Assembly: GCA_002747695.1 (NCBI GenBank)
Contig: PDQD01000001.1
Coordinates: 1-33,165, forward strand
Reading direction: 5' to 3'
Origin: Flavobacteriia bacterium
GTDB lineage: Bacteria; Bacteroidota; Bacteroidia; Flavobacteriales; Flavobacteriaceae
Length of the DNA: 33,165 nt
Under the pieces are notes generated by a model. It was given only the letters and a program-made list of their open reading frames with translations, was not told the DNA's origin and did no database searches. A program made the translations under genes and the position numbers. Shown piece by piece: positions 8,809 to 16,883 of this stretch (positions are counted from its first letter, which is position 1; each line of letters begins with the position of its first letter).

Positions 8809-9303
8809 ATGCAAATCATATTACGCTGTGTATTAGACACTGAAGAAGACGTATTGAGAGACATTAGCATCTCTGATTCTCAGACATTGGAACAACTTCA
8901 CGATGCCATCATAGAGAGTTTTGAACTTAACCCCGGAGAAATGGCAGCTTTTTATAAAACCAATGATGATTGGGATCAAGGGGAAGAAATACCATTGATT
9001 CCGATGAATGAACGTGAGCAGACACCGGTGATGAATCAAATCAAACTGGCCGAAATATGCTCCGATAAAGATTCAAAACTGATCTATGTGTATGATTTTT
9101 TAAAATTCTGGACTTTTTATGTCATCGTTCACGATCTAAAACCGGACACAACAGCTGAAACACAAACCACCCTGAAAGTAGGCACAATGCCCAAAGACGC
9201 TCAGGACAAACACTTTGAAGCTAATCTTTTTGACAGCTTTGATAACTTTGACGACAATGAGGATTTAGATCCTTTTGATGAGGATTACCCTGACTATGTC
9301 TAA
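8809..9303 (+). CDS. Plasmid pRiA4b ORF-3-like family protein
   Basis: The 164-residue protein shows the pRiA4b ORF-3-like pattern: an N-terminal beta strand MQIILRCVLDTEEDVLRDI, then SDSQTLEQLHDAIIESFEL, AAFYKTNDDWDQGEEI, and further on KLIYVYDFLKFWTFYVIVHDL. The family is also described as an IS1096 TnpR-like passenger, but no transposase or inverted repeats are present here, and chromosomal copies are frequent in this phylum. The C terminus is a very acidic tail (repeated Asp and Glu, about 143-164). The molecular function is unknown. It sits 20 bases upstream of the subtilase gene. Confidence 0.8.
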   Translation: MQIILRCVLDTEEDVLRDISISDSQTLEQLHDAIIESFELNPGEMAAFYKTNDDWDQGEEIPLIPMNEREQTPVMNQIKLAEICSDKDSKLIYVYDFLKFWTFYVIVHDLKPDTTAETQTTLKVGTMPKDAQDKHFEANLFDSFDNFDDNEDLDPFDEDYPDYV

Positions 9304-9323
9304 AAATCCCTTGCACAATCCCT

Positions 9324-10934
9324 ATGTTAAGATTCTGTTTCTACATACTTGTATTTTTCTCAATACCATGTTCTCTGTGGTCACAGTCGTATGATCTTTG
9401 GGTTTTTTTCAAAGACAAACCACAAGCCGAACAATATCTTCTTCATCCCGAAGAAATGCTATCGCAACGTGCTTTAGACAGACGCCAACGCTACCAAATA
9501 CCTATAGATGACACTGATGTTCCCATTTTCTCTAACTATATAGATCAGGTGGCGCAAATAGATTCTGTCGATATCATTGCACATTCCAAATGGCTTAACG
9601 GTTTGCATCTGAGAGCATCAGAATCGTCTTTACAACAATTAGAAAATCTGGAGAGTATCAAATACATAGAATTGTTAGGTCTTGTACAGGAAAACCCGTC
9701 CAAAAACAATCAAAACATCACAGACAAGTTGGCGGTCACCACCTCAGAAAACTACGGGGCTGCCAGTCATCAAATCAAAATGCTCAACGGTCAATTCTTA
9801 CACGACAAAGGATATACCGGACAAGGCATGCAGATAGCAGTCATAGACGCCGGATTTATCAAAGTTGACAGTATGGGCGCATTCAGCAGACTAAGAGATA
9901 ACAACCAAATACTGGGAACTTACAATTTTATCGACAAAACAACTGACGTCTATACCAGACACTATCATGGCACGATGGTTTTGAGCACATTAGCTGCCTA
10001 TATTGACAATGAATACACCGGTACAGCCCCCGATGCTTCTTATTATTTATTTATTTCTGAGGATACCTCACAAGAACACCCGTATGAAGAAAGTCTTTGG
10101 ATAGAAGCCGCTGAGAAAGCAGATAGTCTGGGAGTGGATATTATTACCACTTCGCTGGGCTATACAGAATTTGACAATCCAGATTTCAACCACACCTATA
10201 GTGATCTTGACGGTAACACTACGATTATCTCGCGAGGAAGCAAAATTGCCACAGAAAAAGGGATGCTGTTAGTAAACTCTGCCGGGAATTGGGGAACCAA
10301 ATCTTGGCGGTATATTGGCGCACCGGCTGATGTAGCAAACGTGCTGTCCGTAGGCGCTGTAGATAAAGATAGTATTATAGCCCCTTTCAGCTCCTGGGGA
10401 TATACTGCCGATGGCAGGGTCAAGCCGGATGTTTGTGCTCAAGGCGTTCAAACAGCACTGGTCAATCCCTCCAACGAAATTGTCACTGGCAGCGGCACTT
10501 CTTTTGCTGCACCTATTATTGCCGGTTTGACAGCCTGTTTATGGCAAGCTTTTCGTGATCAAAAACCGGGAGAGATAAGAAAACACATCAAACAATCGGC
10601 AAATATGTACAACAACCCGGATGAACATTATGGTTATGGGATTCCTGATTTTAAAGCTGCATACTTCTTATTGCATTTTGATAAAACTGATATAGCAAAC
10701 ATCAGTGTTTTCCCCAATCCCGTTAAGCGAGGACACCCCTTACAGCTTATCATTCCTGAAAATCTCTTACCTATGGACTTGCATATGTATGATATTCGAG
10801 GGCAATTGATACAAACATATATGAGTCAAAACTCCTATAATACTTTAGACACCGGTAATTATGCGCCGGGTTTTTATCTGATTCAGGCAACAAACACCAC
10901 ACATTCTCAAACCTTTAAAATAATTATTGACTAA
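9324..10934 (+). CDS. Secreted S8 (subtilisin-like) serine peptidase with T9SS sorting domain
   Basis: The 536-residue precursor starts with a signal peptide (about 1-21, FYILVFFSIPCSLWSQ) and then a pro-region of about 130 residues. The subtilase catalytic domain has Asp175 in MQIAVIDAGF, His215 in RHYHGTMVLSTLAA, Asn322 of the oxyanion hole in VNSAGNWG and Ser393 in GSGTSFAAPIIAG, so the triad is complete. Residues about 460-536 form a type A T9SS C-terminal sorting domain: ISVFPNPVKRG, a central DIRGQLI strand and the ending GFYLIQATNTTHSQTFKIII. It is therefore predicted to cross the outer membrane through the T9SS and stay on the surface or be released. Its stop overlaps the next start by one base (TAATG), implying translational coupling to the nitronate monooxygenase-like gene. 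Confidence 0.95.
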   Translation: MLRFCFYILVFFSIPCSLWSQSYDLWVFFKDKPQAEQYLLHPEEMLSQRALDRRQRYQIPIDDTDVPIFSNYIDQVAQIDSVDIIAHSKWLNGLHLRASESSLQQLENLESIKYIELLGLVQENPSKNNQNITDKLAVTTSENYGAASHQIKMLNGQFLHDKGYTGQGMQIAVIDAGFIKVDSMGAFSRLRDNNQILGTYNFIDKTTDVYTRHYHGTMVLSTLAAYIDNEYTGTAPDASYYLFISEDTSQEHPYEESLWIEAAEKADSLGVDIITTSLGYTEFDNPDFNHTYSDLDGNTTIISRGSKIATEKGMLLVNSAGNWGTKSWRYIGAPADVANVLSVGAVDKDSIIAPFSSWGYTADGRVKPDVCAQGVQTALVNPSNEIVTGSGTSFAAPIIAGLTACLWQAFRDQKPGEIRKHIKQSANMYNNPDEHYGYGIPDFKAAYFLLHFDKTDIANISVFPNPVKRGHPLQLIIPENLLPMDLHMYDIRGQLIQTYMSQNSYNTLDTGNYAPGFYLIQATNTTHSQTFKIIID

Positions 10935-11884
10935 TGACTTTCAATACTTCTATTACAGACCTTTTTAACATAAAATATCCTATCATACAAGGTGGCATGG
11001 TATGGAACAGCGGTCATCGTTTAGTTTCTGCCGTGAGTAATGCCGGCGGCTTGGGATTGATTGGTGCAGGCTCTATGTATCCTGAAATTCTCAAAGAGCA
11101 TATTATTAAAACCAAACGCAGCACTAACAAACCTTTTGGCGTAAACCTTCCACTACTCTACCCCGATATAGAACAACACGTCAAAACCATTATAGATGAA
11201 AAAGTCAACATTGTATTTACTTCTGCGGGAAATCCCAAAACATGGACTTCCCATCTTAAGAAATACGGCATCACAGTTGTCCATGTAGTCAGCAGTGTCA
11301 AGTTTGCACGTAAAGCTCAGGAAGCAGGGGTAGATGCCATAGTTGCTGAAGGTTTTGAAGCCGGTGGTCACAACGGTCGTGAAGAAACAACAACTTTCAC
11401 CTTGATTCCCATGGTCAAACGCGCCATCAATATACCTTTGATTGCTGCCGGTGGTATCGCTACCGGACAAGCTATACTGGCAGCAAGGGTTCTCGGCGCT
11501 GATGCTGTGCAAATAGGCTCCCGTTTCGTCGCGAGTACAGAAGCTTCTTCGCACGATGCTTTTAAACAAGCTGTCGTTGATGCTAAAGACGGTGACACTT
11601 ATCTGACACTCAAAGAACTGGCTCCCGTCAGATTGATTAAAAATGATTTTTTCAATCAGGTCCAAGCATTGTATTCTCAAAACCCTTCTATCGATGAACT
11701 AAAAGCTCTATTGGGTCGTGGTCGTGCCAAGAAAGGGATGTTTGAAGGTGATTTACAGGAAGGCGAATTAGAAATTGGTCAAGTCGCAGGCTTGATTGAT
11801 GACGTCATGCCTGTTGCAGATATCTTTAAAAAACTGTTAGAGGAGTATAAGATTGCTTGTGATAGTGTGAGTAACAATATTTAA
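10934..11884 (+). CDS. Nitronate monooxygenase-like FMN enzyme (NPD family)
   Basis: This 316-residue TIM-barrel flavoprotein begins with the family opening ITDLFNIKYPIIQGGMVW and contains VSNAGGLGLIGAG, NKPFGVNLPL, the segment VDAIVAEGFEAGGHNG (catalytic-site His region) and the phosphate-binding stretch PLIAAGGIATGQAILAARVL followed by GADAVQIGSRFVAS. The family oxidises propionate 3-nitronate or related nitronates, and FabK enoyl-ACP reductases share the fold, so annotation between the two is uncertain. The AGGHNG motif fits nitronate monooxygenase-like proteins. It overlaps the end of the subtilase gene by one base and is the last gene of the plus-strand run. Confidence 0.85.
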   Translation: MTFNTSITDLFNIKYPIIQGGMVWNSGHRLVSAVSNAGGLGLIGAGSMYPEILKEHIIKTKRSTNKPFGVNLPLLYPDIEQHVKTIIDEKVNIVFTSAGNPKTWTSHLKKYGITVVHVVSSVKFARKAQEAGVDAIVAEGFEAGGHNGREETTTFTLIPMVKRAINIPLIAAGGIATGQAILAARVLGADAVQIGSRFVASTEASSHDAFKQAVVDAKDGDTYLTLKELAPVRLIKNDFFNQVQALYSQNPSIDELKALLGRGRAKKGMFEGDLQEGELEIGQVAGLIDDVMPVADIFKKLLEEYKIACDSVSNNI

Positions 11885-11901
11885 GGTTTTAGAGGTTAGA
11901 T

Positions 11902-12118
11902 GGGGAGTTGGCAGTGGGTAGTAGGCAGTGGGCAGTTCTCAGTGGGAAGTGAGGAGTAGGTAGTTGGCAGTGGACAGTTTGCAGTGGCAGTAGGCAGTGA
12001 GGAGTTTGTAGTGGGGAGTTGGCAGTTGGCAGTGGGTAGTAGGCAGTGAACAGTGGGGAGTGAATAGTGGGGAGTGAATAGTGAGGAGTTGGTAGTAGAC
12101 AGTTGGCAGTGAGCAGTC
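11902..12118. repeat. Degenerate 7-bp tandem repeat array (NNNNAGT), 31 units
   Basis: For 217 bases every seventh position begins AGT, with one 6-base unit near 11987 the only break in phase. The tetramers between AGTs are mostly TGGC, GGGT, AGGC, GGGG, GAGG and GAAT, giving a strand that is strongly G-rich and poor in C. It begins about 17 bases after the nitronate monooxygenase stop and lies before the yajC side hairpin, thus between convergent genes. Frames of 85 and 62 codons on the minus strand are by-products of the repeat: they translate as rotating heptapeptides rich in Leu, Pro, Thr and Cys. Confidence 0.93.
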
Positions 12119-12147
12119 TTCGTTCATTTCTTATGCTATAAAACACA

Positions 12148-12189
12148 AAACATGAGATTAGTATTTACGCGAATACTTATCTCATGTTT
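12148..12189. terminator. Long hairpin between convergent genes (probable bidirectional terminator)
   Basis: The arms at 12148-12165 and 12172-12189 form an 18-bp stem with one mismatch and a 6-base loop (TACGCG). A-rich sequence precedes the left arm and T-rich bases end the right arm, so it could act in both directions, for the nitronate monooxygenase transcript and for yajC. A second small hairpin, TACCAC/GTGGTA around a CAAAAAA loop, follows at 12201-12219. Confidence 0.65.
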
Positions 12190-12284
12190 ATGTAATGAGC
12201 TACCACCAAAAAAGTGGTATATTTTGAAATCCTATAAACCTGTCAGCGATTAGAATAGTCTATCGCACGAAGACTTAAGAAAGT

Positions 12285-12581
12285 TTATTTCTTGACGGCT
12301 TCTTGGTTATATTTTTTACTCAGTTCCATAGAAATAGCAGATTTTTCAAATTTTATTTTTCCTGCTTGAGTTTCTATGATTACCGTACCCTCTGTCTCAT
12401 TGACATCAGTTATTTTACCGTGAATACCACTGGTTGTAACGACTTTAGTCCCTTTCTTAAGGGTATTTTGAAATTCTTTTTCTCTTTTTTGACGATTCAT
12501 CTGAGGTCTGATCATGAAGAAATACATGACTGCAAAAAGTAAAATAAAAGGAAGAATAGGACTGTTTAAAAGTTGATCCAT
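12285..12581 (-). CDS. yajC: YajC, accessory subunit of the Sec preprotein translocase
   Basis: The 98-residue protein has one N-terminal membrane span (SPILPFILLFAVMYFFMI) followed by the YajC signature RPQMNRQKREKEFQNTLKKG and the beta-rich part TKVVTTSGIHGKITDVNE. YajC associates with SecDF-SecYEG at the inner membrane and is not essential in well-studied bacteria. Length is typical (about 85-110). The gene lies 93 bases downstream of metK on the same strand and could be read from the metK promoter. Confidence 0.93.
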   Translation of the reverse strand: MDQLLNSPILPFILLFAVMYFFMIRPQMNRQKREKEFQNTLKKGTKVVTTSGIHGKITDVNETEGTVIIETQAGKIKFEKSAISMELSKKYNQEAVKK

Positions 12582-12674
12582 GATGCTGTGTGTTATTGTT
12601 GATTATTATTAAAATTGATTTTAAAGGCGATAAAAGTAAACTATTTATCTGACACTAGTGAAAAGTCTCAACAA

Positions 12675-13928
12675 TTAAAGACCAAATCTCTCTTTGATCA
12701 GTTTCACTTTGTTGAGTTTTTCCCAGGTAAAGAGTTCTACTTCCAGCTTAACCTGACGTCCTTCTGTATTGCTAAAAGATTTACATTTTTTATAAGGTTC
12801 TCTTCCCATATGTCCATAGGACGCTGTTTCCAAATATATAGGTGAACGCAGACCCAGATTTTTCTCAATGGATGCCGGTCTCAAATCAAATAATTCTGAA
12901 ATGATTTGGGCAATTTCTCCATCACTTTCTTTGACATGAGAAGTACCGTAAGTATCTACAAATACCCCCATAGGTTCACTTTCCCCTATGGCATAAGACA
13001 CCTGGAGCATCATTTCATCACTTACACCCGCAGCTACCATATTTTTAGCAATATGTCGCATAGCATAGGCAGCAGATCTGTCCACCTTTGACGGATCTTT
13101 TCCGGAAAAAGCTCCACCACCGTGCGCCCCTTTTCCACCATAGGTATCGACAATAATTTTACGCCCTGTCAATCCCGTATCACCATGCGGGCCGCCTATG
13201 ACAAACTTTCCGGTAGGATTGATATGATAAACGATATCATCTGTAAACAGTGCCTGAAGTTTGGCATCCAGATCTTTAAGAACTCTGGGAATCAAGATAG
13301 TCTTGACATCTTTTTCTATTTGACGTTGCATCGCTTTATCATCATCAGAAAATTCATCGTGTTGGGTTGATAAGACAATATCTTTTATTCTGACCGGTTT
13401 GTTATTATCATCGTACTCTATAGTCACCTGAGATTTCGAATCAGGTCTCAGATACAACATTTCCTTACCTTCTTTACGAATATCAGCCAAAGCCATCAGT
13501 AATCTATGACTCAAATCCAAGGCCAATGGCATATAGTTAGGGGTTTCATTGGTAGCATAACCAAACATCATCCCCTGATCTCCCGCACCTTGCTCAGATT
13601 TTTCCTCTCTATCAACACCCTGATTGATATCCTGAGACTGCTCGTGTATAGCCGAAAAAACACCACAAGAGTTACCGTCAAACATATATTCAGCCTTTGT
13701 ATAACCAATGTCGTTGATGGTTTTACGGGCAATTTTTTGAAGATCGAGATAAACTTTAGATTTTACTTCACCGGCAAGCACAACCTGCCCGGTAGTAACC
13801 AATGTTTCACAAGCAACTTTTGATTCCGGATCAAAAGCAAGAAAGTTATCTAATAAAGCATCTGATATTTGATCAGCTACTTTGTCCGGATGTCCTTCTG
13901 ATACAGATTCTGATGTGAATAAATACAT
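12675..13928 (-). CDS. metK: S-adenosylmethionine synthase (methionine adenosyltransferase)
   Basis: MetK makes S-adenosylmethionine from methionine and ATP in the cytosol. The 417-residue sequence has the N-terminal [20 protein letters not shown] motif, the signature [12 protein letters not shown] (near residue 115), the phosphate loop [18 protein letters not shown] (about 270) and a normal C-terminal domain. Length is slightly above the classical 380-400 but normal for this phylum. Upstream on the same strand lies a SAM-II-type riboswitch and a TAnnTTTG promoter, so expression is probably repressed by its own product. The leader between aptamer and ATG is about 90 bases, long for SAM-II systems, where the aptamer usually sits close to the ribosome binding site. 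Confidence 0.97.
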   Translation of the reverse strand: MYLFTSESVSEGHPDKVADQISDALLDNFLAFDPESKVACETLVTTGQVVLAGEVKSKVYLDLQKIARKTINDIGYTKAEYMFDGNSCGVFSAIHEQSQDINQGVDREEKSEQGAGDQGMMFGYATNETPNYMPLALDLSHRLLMALADIRKEGKEMLYLRPDSKSQVTIEYDDNNKPVRIKDIVLSTQHDEFSDDDKAMQRQIEKDVKTILIPRVLKDLDAKLQALFTDDIVYHINPTGKFVIGGPHGDTGLTGRKIIVDTYGGKGAHGGGAFSGKDPSKVDRSAAYAMRHIAKNMVAAGVSDEMMLQVSYAIGESEPMGVFVDTYGTSHVKESDGEIAQIISELFDLRPASIEKNLGLRSPIYLETASYGHMGREPYKKCKSFSNTEGRQVKLEVELFTWEKLNKVKLIKERFGL

Positions 13929-13941
13929 ATATTATTAAATT

Positions 13942-13960
13942 TTGAATTCTCTGATAGAAT
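13942..13960 (-). promoter_or_regulatory. Hairpin just before the metK start
   Basis: An inverted repeat GAATTCT/AGAATTC with a 5-base loop lies 14 bases before the metK ATG. There is no U-run after it, so a terminator is unlikely. It could affect ribosome access to the start and so be the output end of the riboswitch leader, which is inference. Confidence 0.35.
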
Positions 13961-13988
13961 TCTTGTTGAACAAAATAAATCTAAGAAG

Positions 13989-14073
13989 TTAAGAGATAAA
14001 GCAACGCAACCTAAAGTAATACCGCTTTAGCATTTTTTATGAGGTTGCAATCAGTTCAAATCTATCCTCTTAA
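13989..14073 (-). promoter_or_regulatory. Alternative fold of the metK leader, mutually exclusive with the SAM-II aptamer
   Basis: Three nested complementary pairs are visible by eye. Plus-strand bases 13989-13998 (TTAAGAGATA) pair with 14063-14073 with one bulged base. Bases 14006-14010 (GCAAC) pair with 14044-14048 (GTTGC). Bases 14011-14016 (CTAAAG) pair with 14025-14030 (CTTTAG). In the minus-strand RNA this would sequester the P1 5' strand, the conserved UUGCAACC segment and the conserved GCUAAA of the aptamer. It therefore looks like a switch partner. Which state permits expression cannot be read directly. Confidence 0.5.
14021..14072 (-). ncRNA. SAM-II-type riboswitch aptamer upstream of metK
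   Basis: On the minus strand, reading toward metK, the conserved SAM-II elements occur in order: a P1 5' strand GAGG (14069-14066), the loop element AGAUUUG, then UUGCAACC whose CCUC (14044-14041) closes P1, an A-rich linker (AUAAAAAAU), and the 3' pseudoknot strand GCUAAAGCGGU (14031-14021). Pseudoknot pairs can be drawn between UUGC and GC(U)AA and between ACUG and CGGU. This order and the GAUUU, UUGCA and GCUAAA cores match the SAM-II class known from Alphaproteobacteria and Bacteroidota. P1 is short (4 bp). SAM-II elements bind SAM and usually lower translation of methionine or SAM synthesis genes, which fits metK. Confidence 0.75.
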
Positions 14074-14079
14074 GCGTGA

Positions 14080-14087
14080 CAAAAATA
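14080..14087 (-). promoter_or_regulatory. -7 promoter box (TATTTTTG) for the metK leader
   Basis: On the minus strand TATTTTTG matches TAnnTTTG in full. Transcription would begin a few bases downstream, around 14074, so the RNA would start almost exactly at the SAM-II region. A clear -33 TTTG is not evident. Confidence 0.55.
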
Positions 14088-14199
14088 TAATATTTTTTAA
14101 TACCTTGAAATTTATTAAGGCTTTTTTAAGAAAGATAACACTGCATCACAGAGTTGTTATGATATCTTTACACAATGTTTTTACTCATAAAAAATCATG

Positions 14200-14207
14200 T
14201 ATTTTTG
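14200..14207 (+). promoter_or_regulatory. -7 promoter box (TATTTTTG) before lnt
   Basis: TATTTTTG lies 17 bases before the lnt ATG, a full TAnnTTTG match. The leader would be only about ten bases. A -33 element is not obvious. Confidence 0.45.
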
Positions 14208-14224
14208 ACCTCTAAATTTTTGCA

Positions 14225-15829
14225 ATGCTCAAACACATTTCTTTAGCCGTTATCAGTGGATTATTCTTAGCTTTAGCTTGGCCTACCTATGGTTTATGCC
14301 CGTTGATTTTCATCGCCTTTGTGCCACTTCTTTGGGCTGACTATCAATTGAGAGAACAGTATTCAAAAAATAATTTCCGGGCTTTTTTACTGGCATTTAT
14401 TGCATTTGTGATATGGAACGGCATCTCGACCTGGTGGATCTGGAATGCCACACCTGCCGGTGGTGTTTTTGCCATCATTGTCAACACATTGTTGATGACT
14501 TTAGTGTTTATGCTTTACCATTGGATTGCCAAACGCCGTCCGTTGCGGTTTAGTCTGATAGCTTTTTCGGGTTTGTGGATAGGCTTTGAAAAATTCCATC
14601 ACCATTGGGACTTTTCCTGGCCATGGCTAACACTGGGCAATGTGTTCTCTGAAAGAATTACCTGGATACAATGGTATGAATATACAGGAATCTTTGGCGG
14701 ATCACTTTGGGTGTTATTGATTAACGCAATGGTGTTTACTGCTCTGGTTACCTACCTCCAGTCAGGAAACCGCAAGTACTTTATCAAACAATTGATTGCT
14801 GCGGCAAGTCTTGTAGCCATAGGTATTCTGATCTCTCAATACATCTACCTGACCTACGACAATAAAGGTGAAACAATAGAAGCCATTGCCCTGCAACCCA
14901 ACACCAATCCTTACACGGAAAAATACAACCGTTCACATACAGAAATTGCCAACGAACTCATCAGGCTGGCTTTACCGGACATGAGTCCTAACACTGCGGT
15001 CGTATTAGCACCTGAAACCGTTTTTTCTACTAAGGTCACTACTGAAGAATTTGAAAACAGCCAAACTTACGGAATGTTAAACCAATTCATCGATCGCTAT
15101 CCCAATACCGACTTACTGATGGGTATAGATTTGTACAAAATCTATTCTGATGATATTCCCCGGTCCAAAACAGCTAATTCTTTTAGTAACACAGCTTCTG
15201 CCTGGTATGAAAGTTACAACGGCGCCTTCTTTTTGAGTCGCAACAATCCGGTAGAATACTATCATAAATCAAAACTGGTCGTTGGGGTTGAACTTTTCCC
15301 TTACCGGCGTTTTTTTAAGCCATTATTGGGTAATGTTATGATTGACCTGGGCGGCACAGTTTCTACATTGACACCTCAAAAAGAGCCTTCGGTTTTTACA
15401 TTATCCAAGAGTGATGTAAAGATTGCACCGGTCATCTGCTATGAGTCTATTTACGGTGAATTTATGGGCAAATACACCAAGAAAGGCGCTGAAATATTTG
15501 GTATTGTGACCAATGACAGTTGGTGGGGTCGAACGCAGGGTTATCAACAATTATTGAGTTATGCCCGGTTGAGAGCTATAGAACACAGACGTAGCATTGT
15601 ACGTTCGGCTAATTCCGGTGTGTCCGCCTTTATCAATCAAAAGGGAGAGGTAATCTCAAGATTGGATTATGAAATTCAAGGCGCTTTGAAAGGACAATTA
15701 CAAGTTAACAAAAAACTTACGCTATACAGCAGACAAGGTGATTTTGTAGCGAGAATAATGGCTTTTGTGGGAATCTTATTTGCTTTAGCTGCGTTTTTTG
15801 TACCCCGGAAAAAAGCCGGAGAAGAATAA
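14225..15829 (+). CDS. lnt: Apolipoprotein N-acyltransferase
   Basis: Lnt adds the third acyl chain to the N-terminal Cys of lipoproteins at the inner membrane. The 534-residue protein has about seven membrane spans, with the large nitrilase-like periplasmic domain from about residue 215 to 505. The catalytic triad is visible as Glu264 (LAPETVF), Lys350 (YHKSKLVVGVELFPY) and Cys405 (APVICYESIYGE), corresponding to Glu267, Lys335 and Cys387 of E. coli Lnt. The closing span (MAFVGILFALAAFFV) completes the usual topology. It is followed 70 bases later by an lpxL-like acyltransferase gene, so two envelope acylation enzymes are neighbours. Lipoproteins in this window (25467, 32070) would be its substrates. 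Confidence 0.95.
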   Translation: MLKHISLAVISGLFLALAWPTYGLCPLIFIAFVPLLWADYQLREQYSKNNFRAFLLAFIAFVIWNGISTWWIWNATPAGGVFAIIVNTLLMTLVFMLYHWIAKRRPLRFSLIAFSGLWIGFEKFHHHWDFSWPWLTLGNVFSERITWIQWYEYTGIFGGSLWVLLINAMVFTALVTYLQSGNRKYFIKQLIAAASLVAIGILISQYIYLTYDNKGETIEAIALQPNTNPYTEKYNRSHTEIANELIRLALPDMSPNTAVVLAPETVFSTKVTTEEFENSQTYGMLNQFIDRYPNTDLLMGIDLYKIYSDDIPRSKTANSFSNTASAWYESYNGAFFLSRNNPVEYYHKSKLVVGVELFPYRRFFKPLLGNVMIDLGGTVSTLTPQKEPSVFTLSKSDVKIAPVICYESIYGEFMGKYTKKGAEIFGIVTNDSWWGRTQGYQQLLSYARLRAIEHRRSIVRSANSGVSAFINQKGEVISRLDYEIQGALKGQLQVNKKLTLYSRQGDFVARIMAFVGILFALAAFFVPRKKAGEE

Positions 15830-15899
15830 CCAAACAAAGCTTTAAACATTCTAACATAGATTAATAATCATGTCATAGAAATCTACGATATTTGCCCCG

Positions 15900-16817
15900 A
15901 TGGAAAAAATCATATCAAATATCATCTATGGTACACTATGGCTATTATCCAAACTACCATTTGCTATTCTTTACCTGATATCAGATGTTACATATTTAAT
16001 TATTTATTACATCGTTGGCTATAGAAAAACAATCGTCAGACGTAATATTTCATCTTTTTTTCCCGATAAAACTTTACCGGAGATCAAAGCCATAGAAAAA
16101 CAATTCTACAAACATTTTGCTGACCTTTTTGTGGAAATGATCAAAAGTTTTAGCATTTCATCCAAAGAATTGAATAAACGATTTAAAGTCACCGGGACAG
16201 AAGTTCTTGACCAATTATATGAAGACGGCAAATCCGTTATTATCAATGGCGCACACTATGGTAACTGGGAGTGGAACTCAATTATGGGTGAAAAAATCAA
16301 ACACCATTCCATAGCGATATATTCCAGAATTAAAAACAAGTTTCTGAATGACCGGATTAAAAAAAACCGGGGTCGTTTTGGTTTAGAATTATTAGTCAAA
16401 CACAAGGTTATATCTGCCATGCATCATCATGAAACGAATCAAAAACTCTGTGCCTATGGGTTTTTAAGTGATCAAACCCCTAATATGAGCAGGGCTTTTT
16501 ATTGGTCAGAATTTATGGGCAAACGCGTACCTGTTCTTACAGGAGCTGAAGTTTTGGCTAAAAAACACAACCTTGCGCTCGTTTACTTAAACATTGAAAA
16601 AATAAAACGAGGATTTTATACTTGTCACATGGAACTCATGACAGACACCCCCAGAGATTACCCCGACTTTGAATTGACAGAACGTTTTCTCGAAAAAGTC
16701 ACCGCGCAAATCAATGCAGAACCGGCTTATTACCTTTGGAGCCATAACCGTTTGAAGAATGTTGGTAAAGAACATTTAAAGCCTCCTATGCCCAAAAAAA
16801 CAAGACTTTATAATTGA
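15900..16817 (+). CDS. Lysophospholipid/lipid A acyltransferase of the LpxL/HtrB family
   Basis: The 305-residue protein has an N-terminal membrane anchor (about 8-40) and the acyltransferase motif His119-x4-Glu124 in INGAHYGNWEWN, the catalytic dyad of the LpxL/LpxM/HtrB family. Further family features are IYSRIKNKFLNDRI, a SDQTPN motif, and the C-terminal PAYYLWSHNRLKN. LpxL-type enzymes transfer an acyl chain from acyl-ACP to a lipid A precursor at the inner membrane. In this phylum members may instead take other lipids, such as ornithine or serine lipids, so the substrate is not certain. It follows lnt with a 70-base gap and a near-match -7 box (GATATTTG) just before the ATG. Confidence 0.9.
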   Translation: MEKIISNIIYGTLWLLSKLPFAILYLISDVTYLIIYYIVGYRKTIVRRNISSFFPDKTLPEIKAIEKQFYKHFADLFVEMIKSFSISSKELNKRFKVTGTEVLDQLYEDGKSVIINGAHYGNWEWNSIMGEKIKHHSIAIYSRIKNKFLNDRIKKNRGRFGLELLVKHKVISAMHHHETNQKLCAYGFLSDQTPNMSRAFYWSEFMGKRVPVLTGAEVLAKKHNLALVYLNIEKIKRGFYTCHMELMTDTPRDYPDFELTERFLEKVTAQINAEPAYYLWSHNRLKNVGKEHLKPPMPKKTRLYN

Positions 16818-16883
16818 GTTTTTATTTAAACGCTATACCACAAAGCAATGACATCAACTCCCCAACAAGTAAAACACCGATTC

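Noticed and set aside
8809..9303. Insertion element passenger (IS1096 TnpR-like)
   Set aside because: The family name suggests mobility, but there is no transposase, terminal inverted repeat or target duplication nearby.
11889..12146. 85- and 62-codon frames on the minus strand rich in Leu, Pro, Thr and Cys
   Set aside because: They arise from translating a 7-bp repeat in rotating frames. There is no start context or independent evidence of coding.
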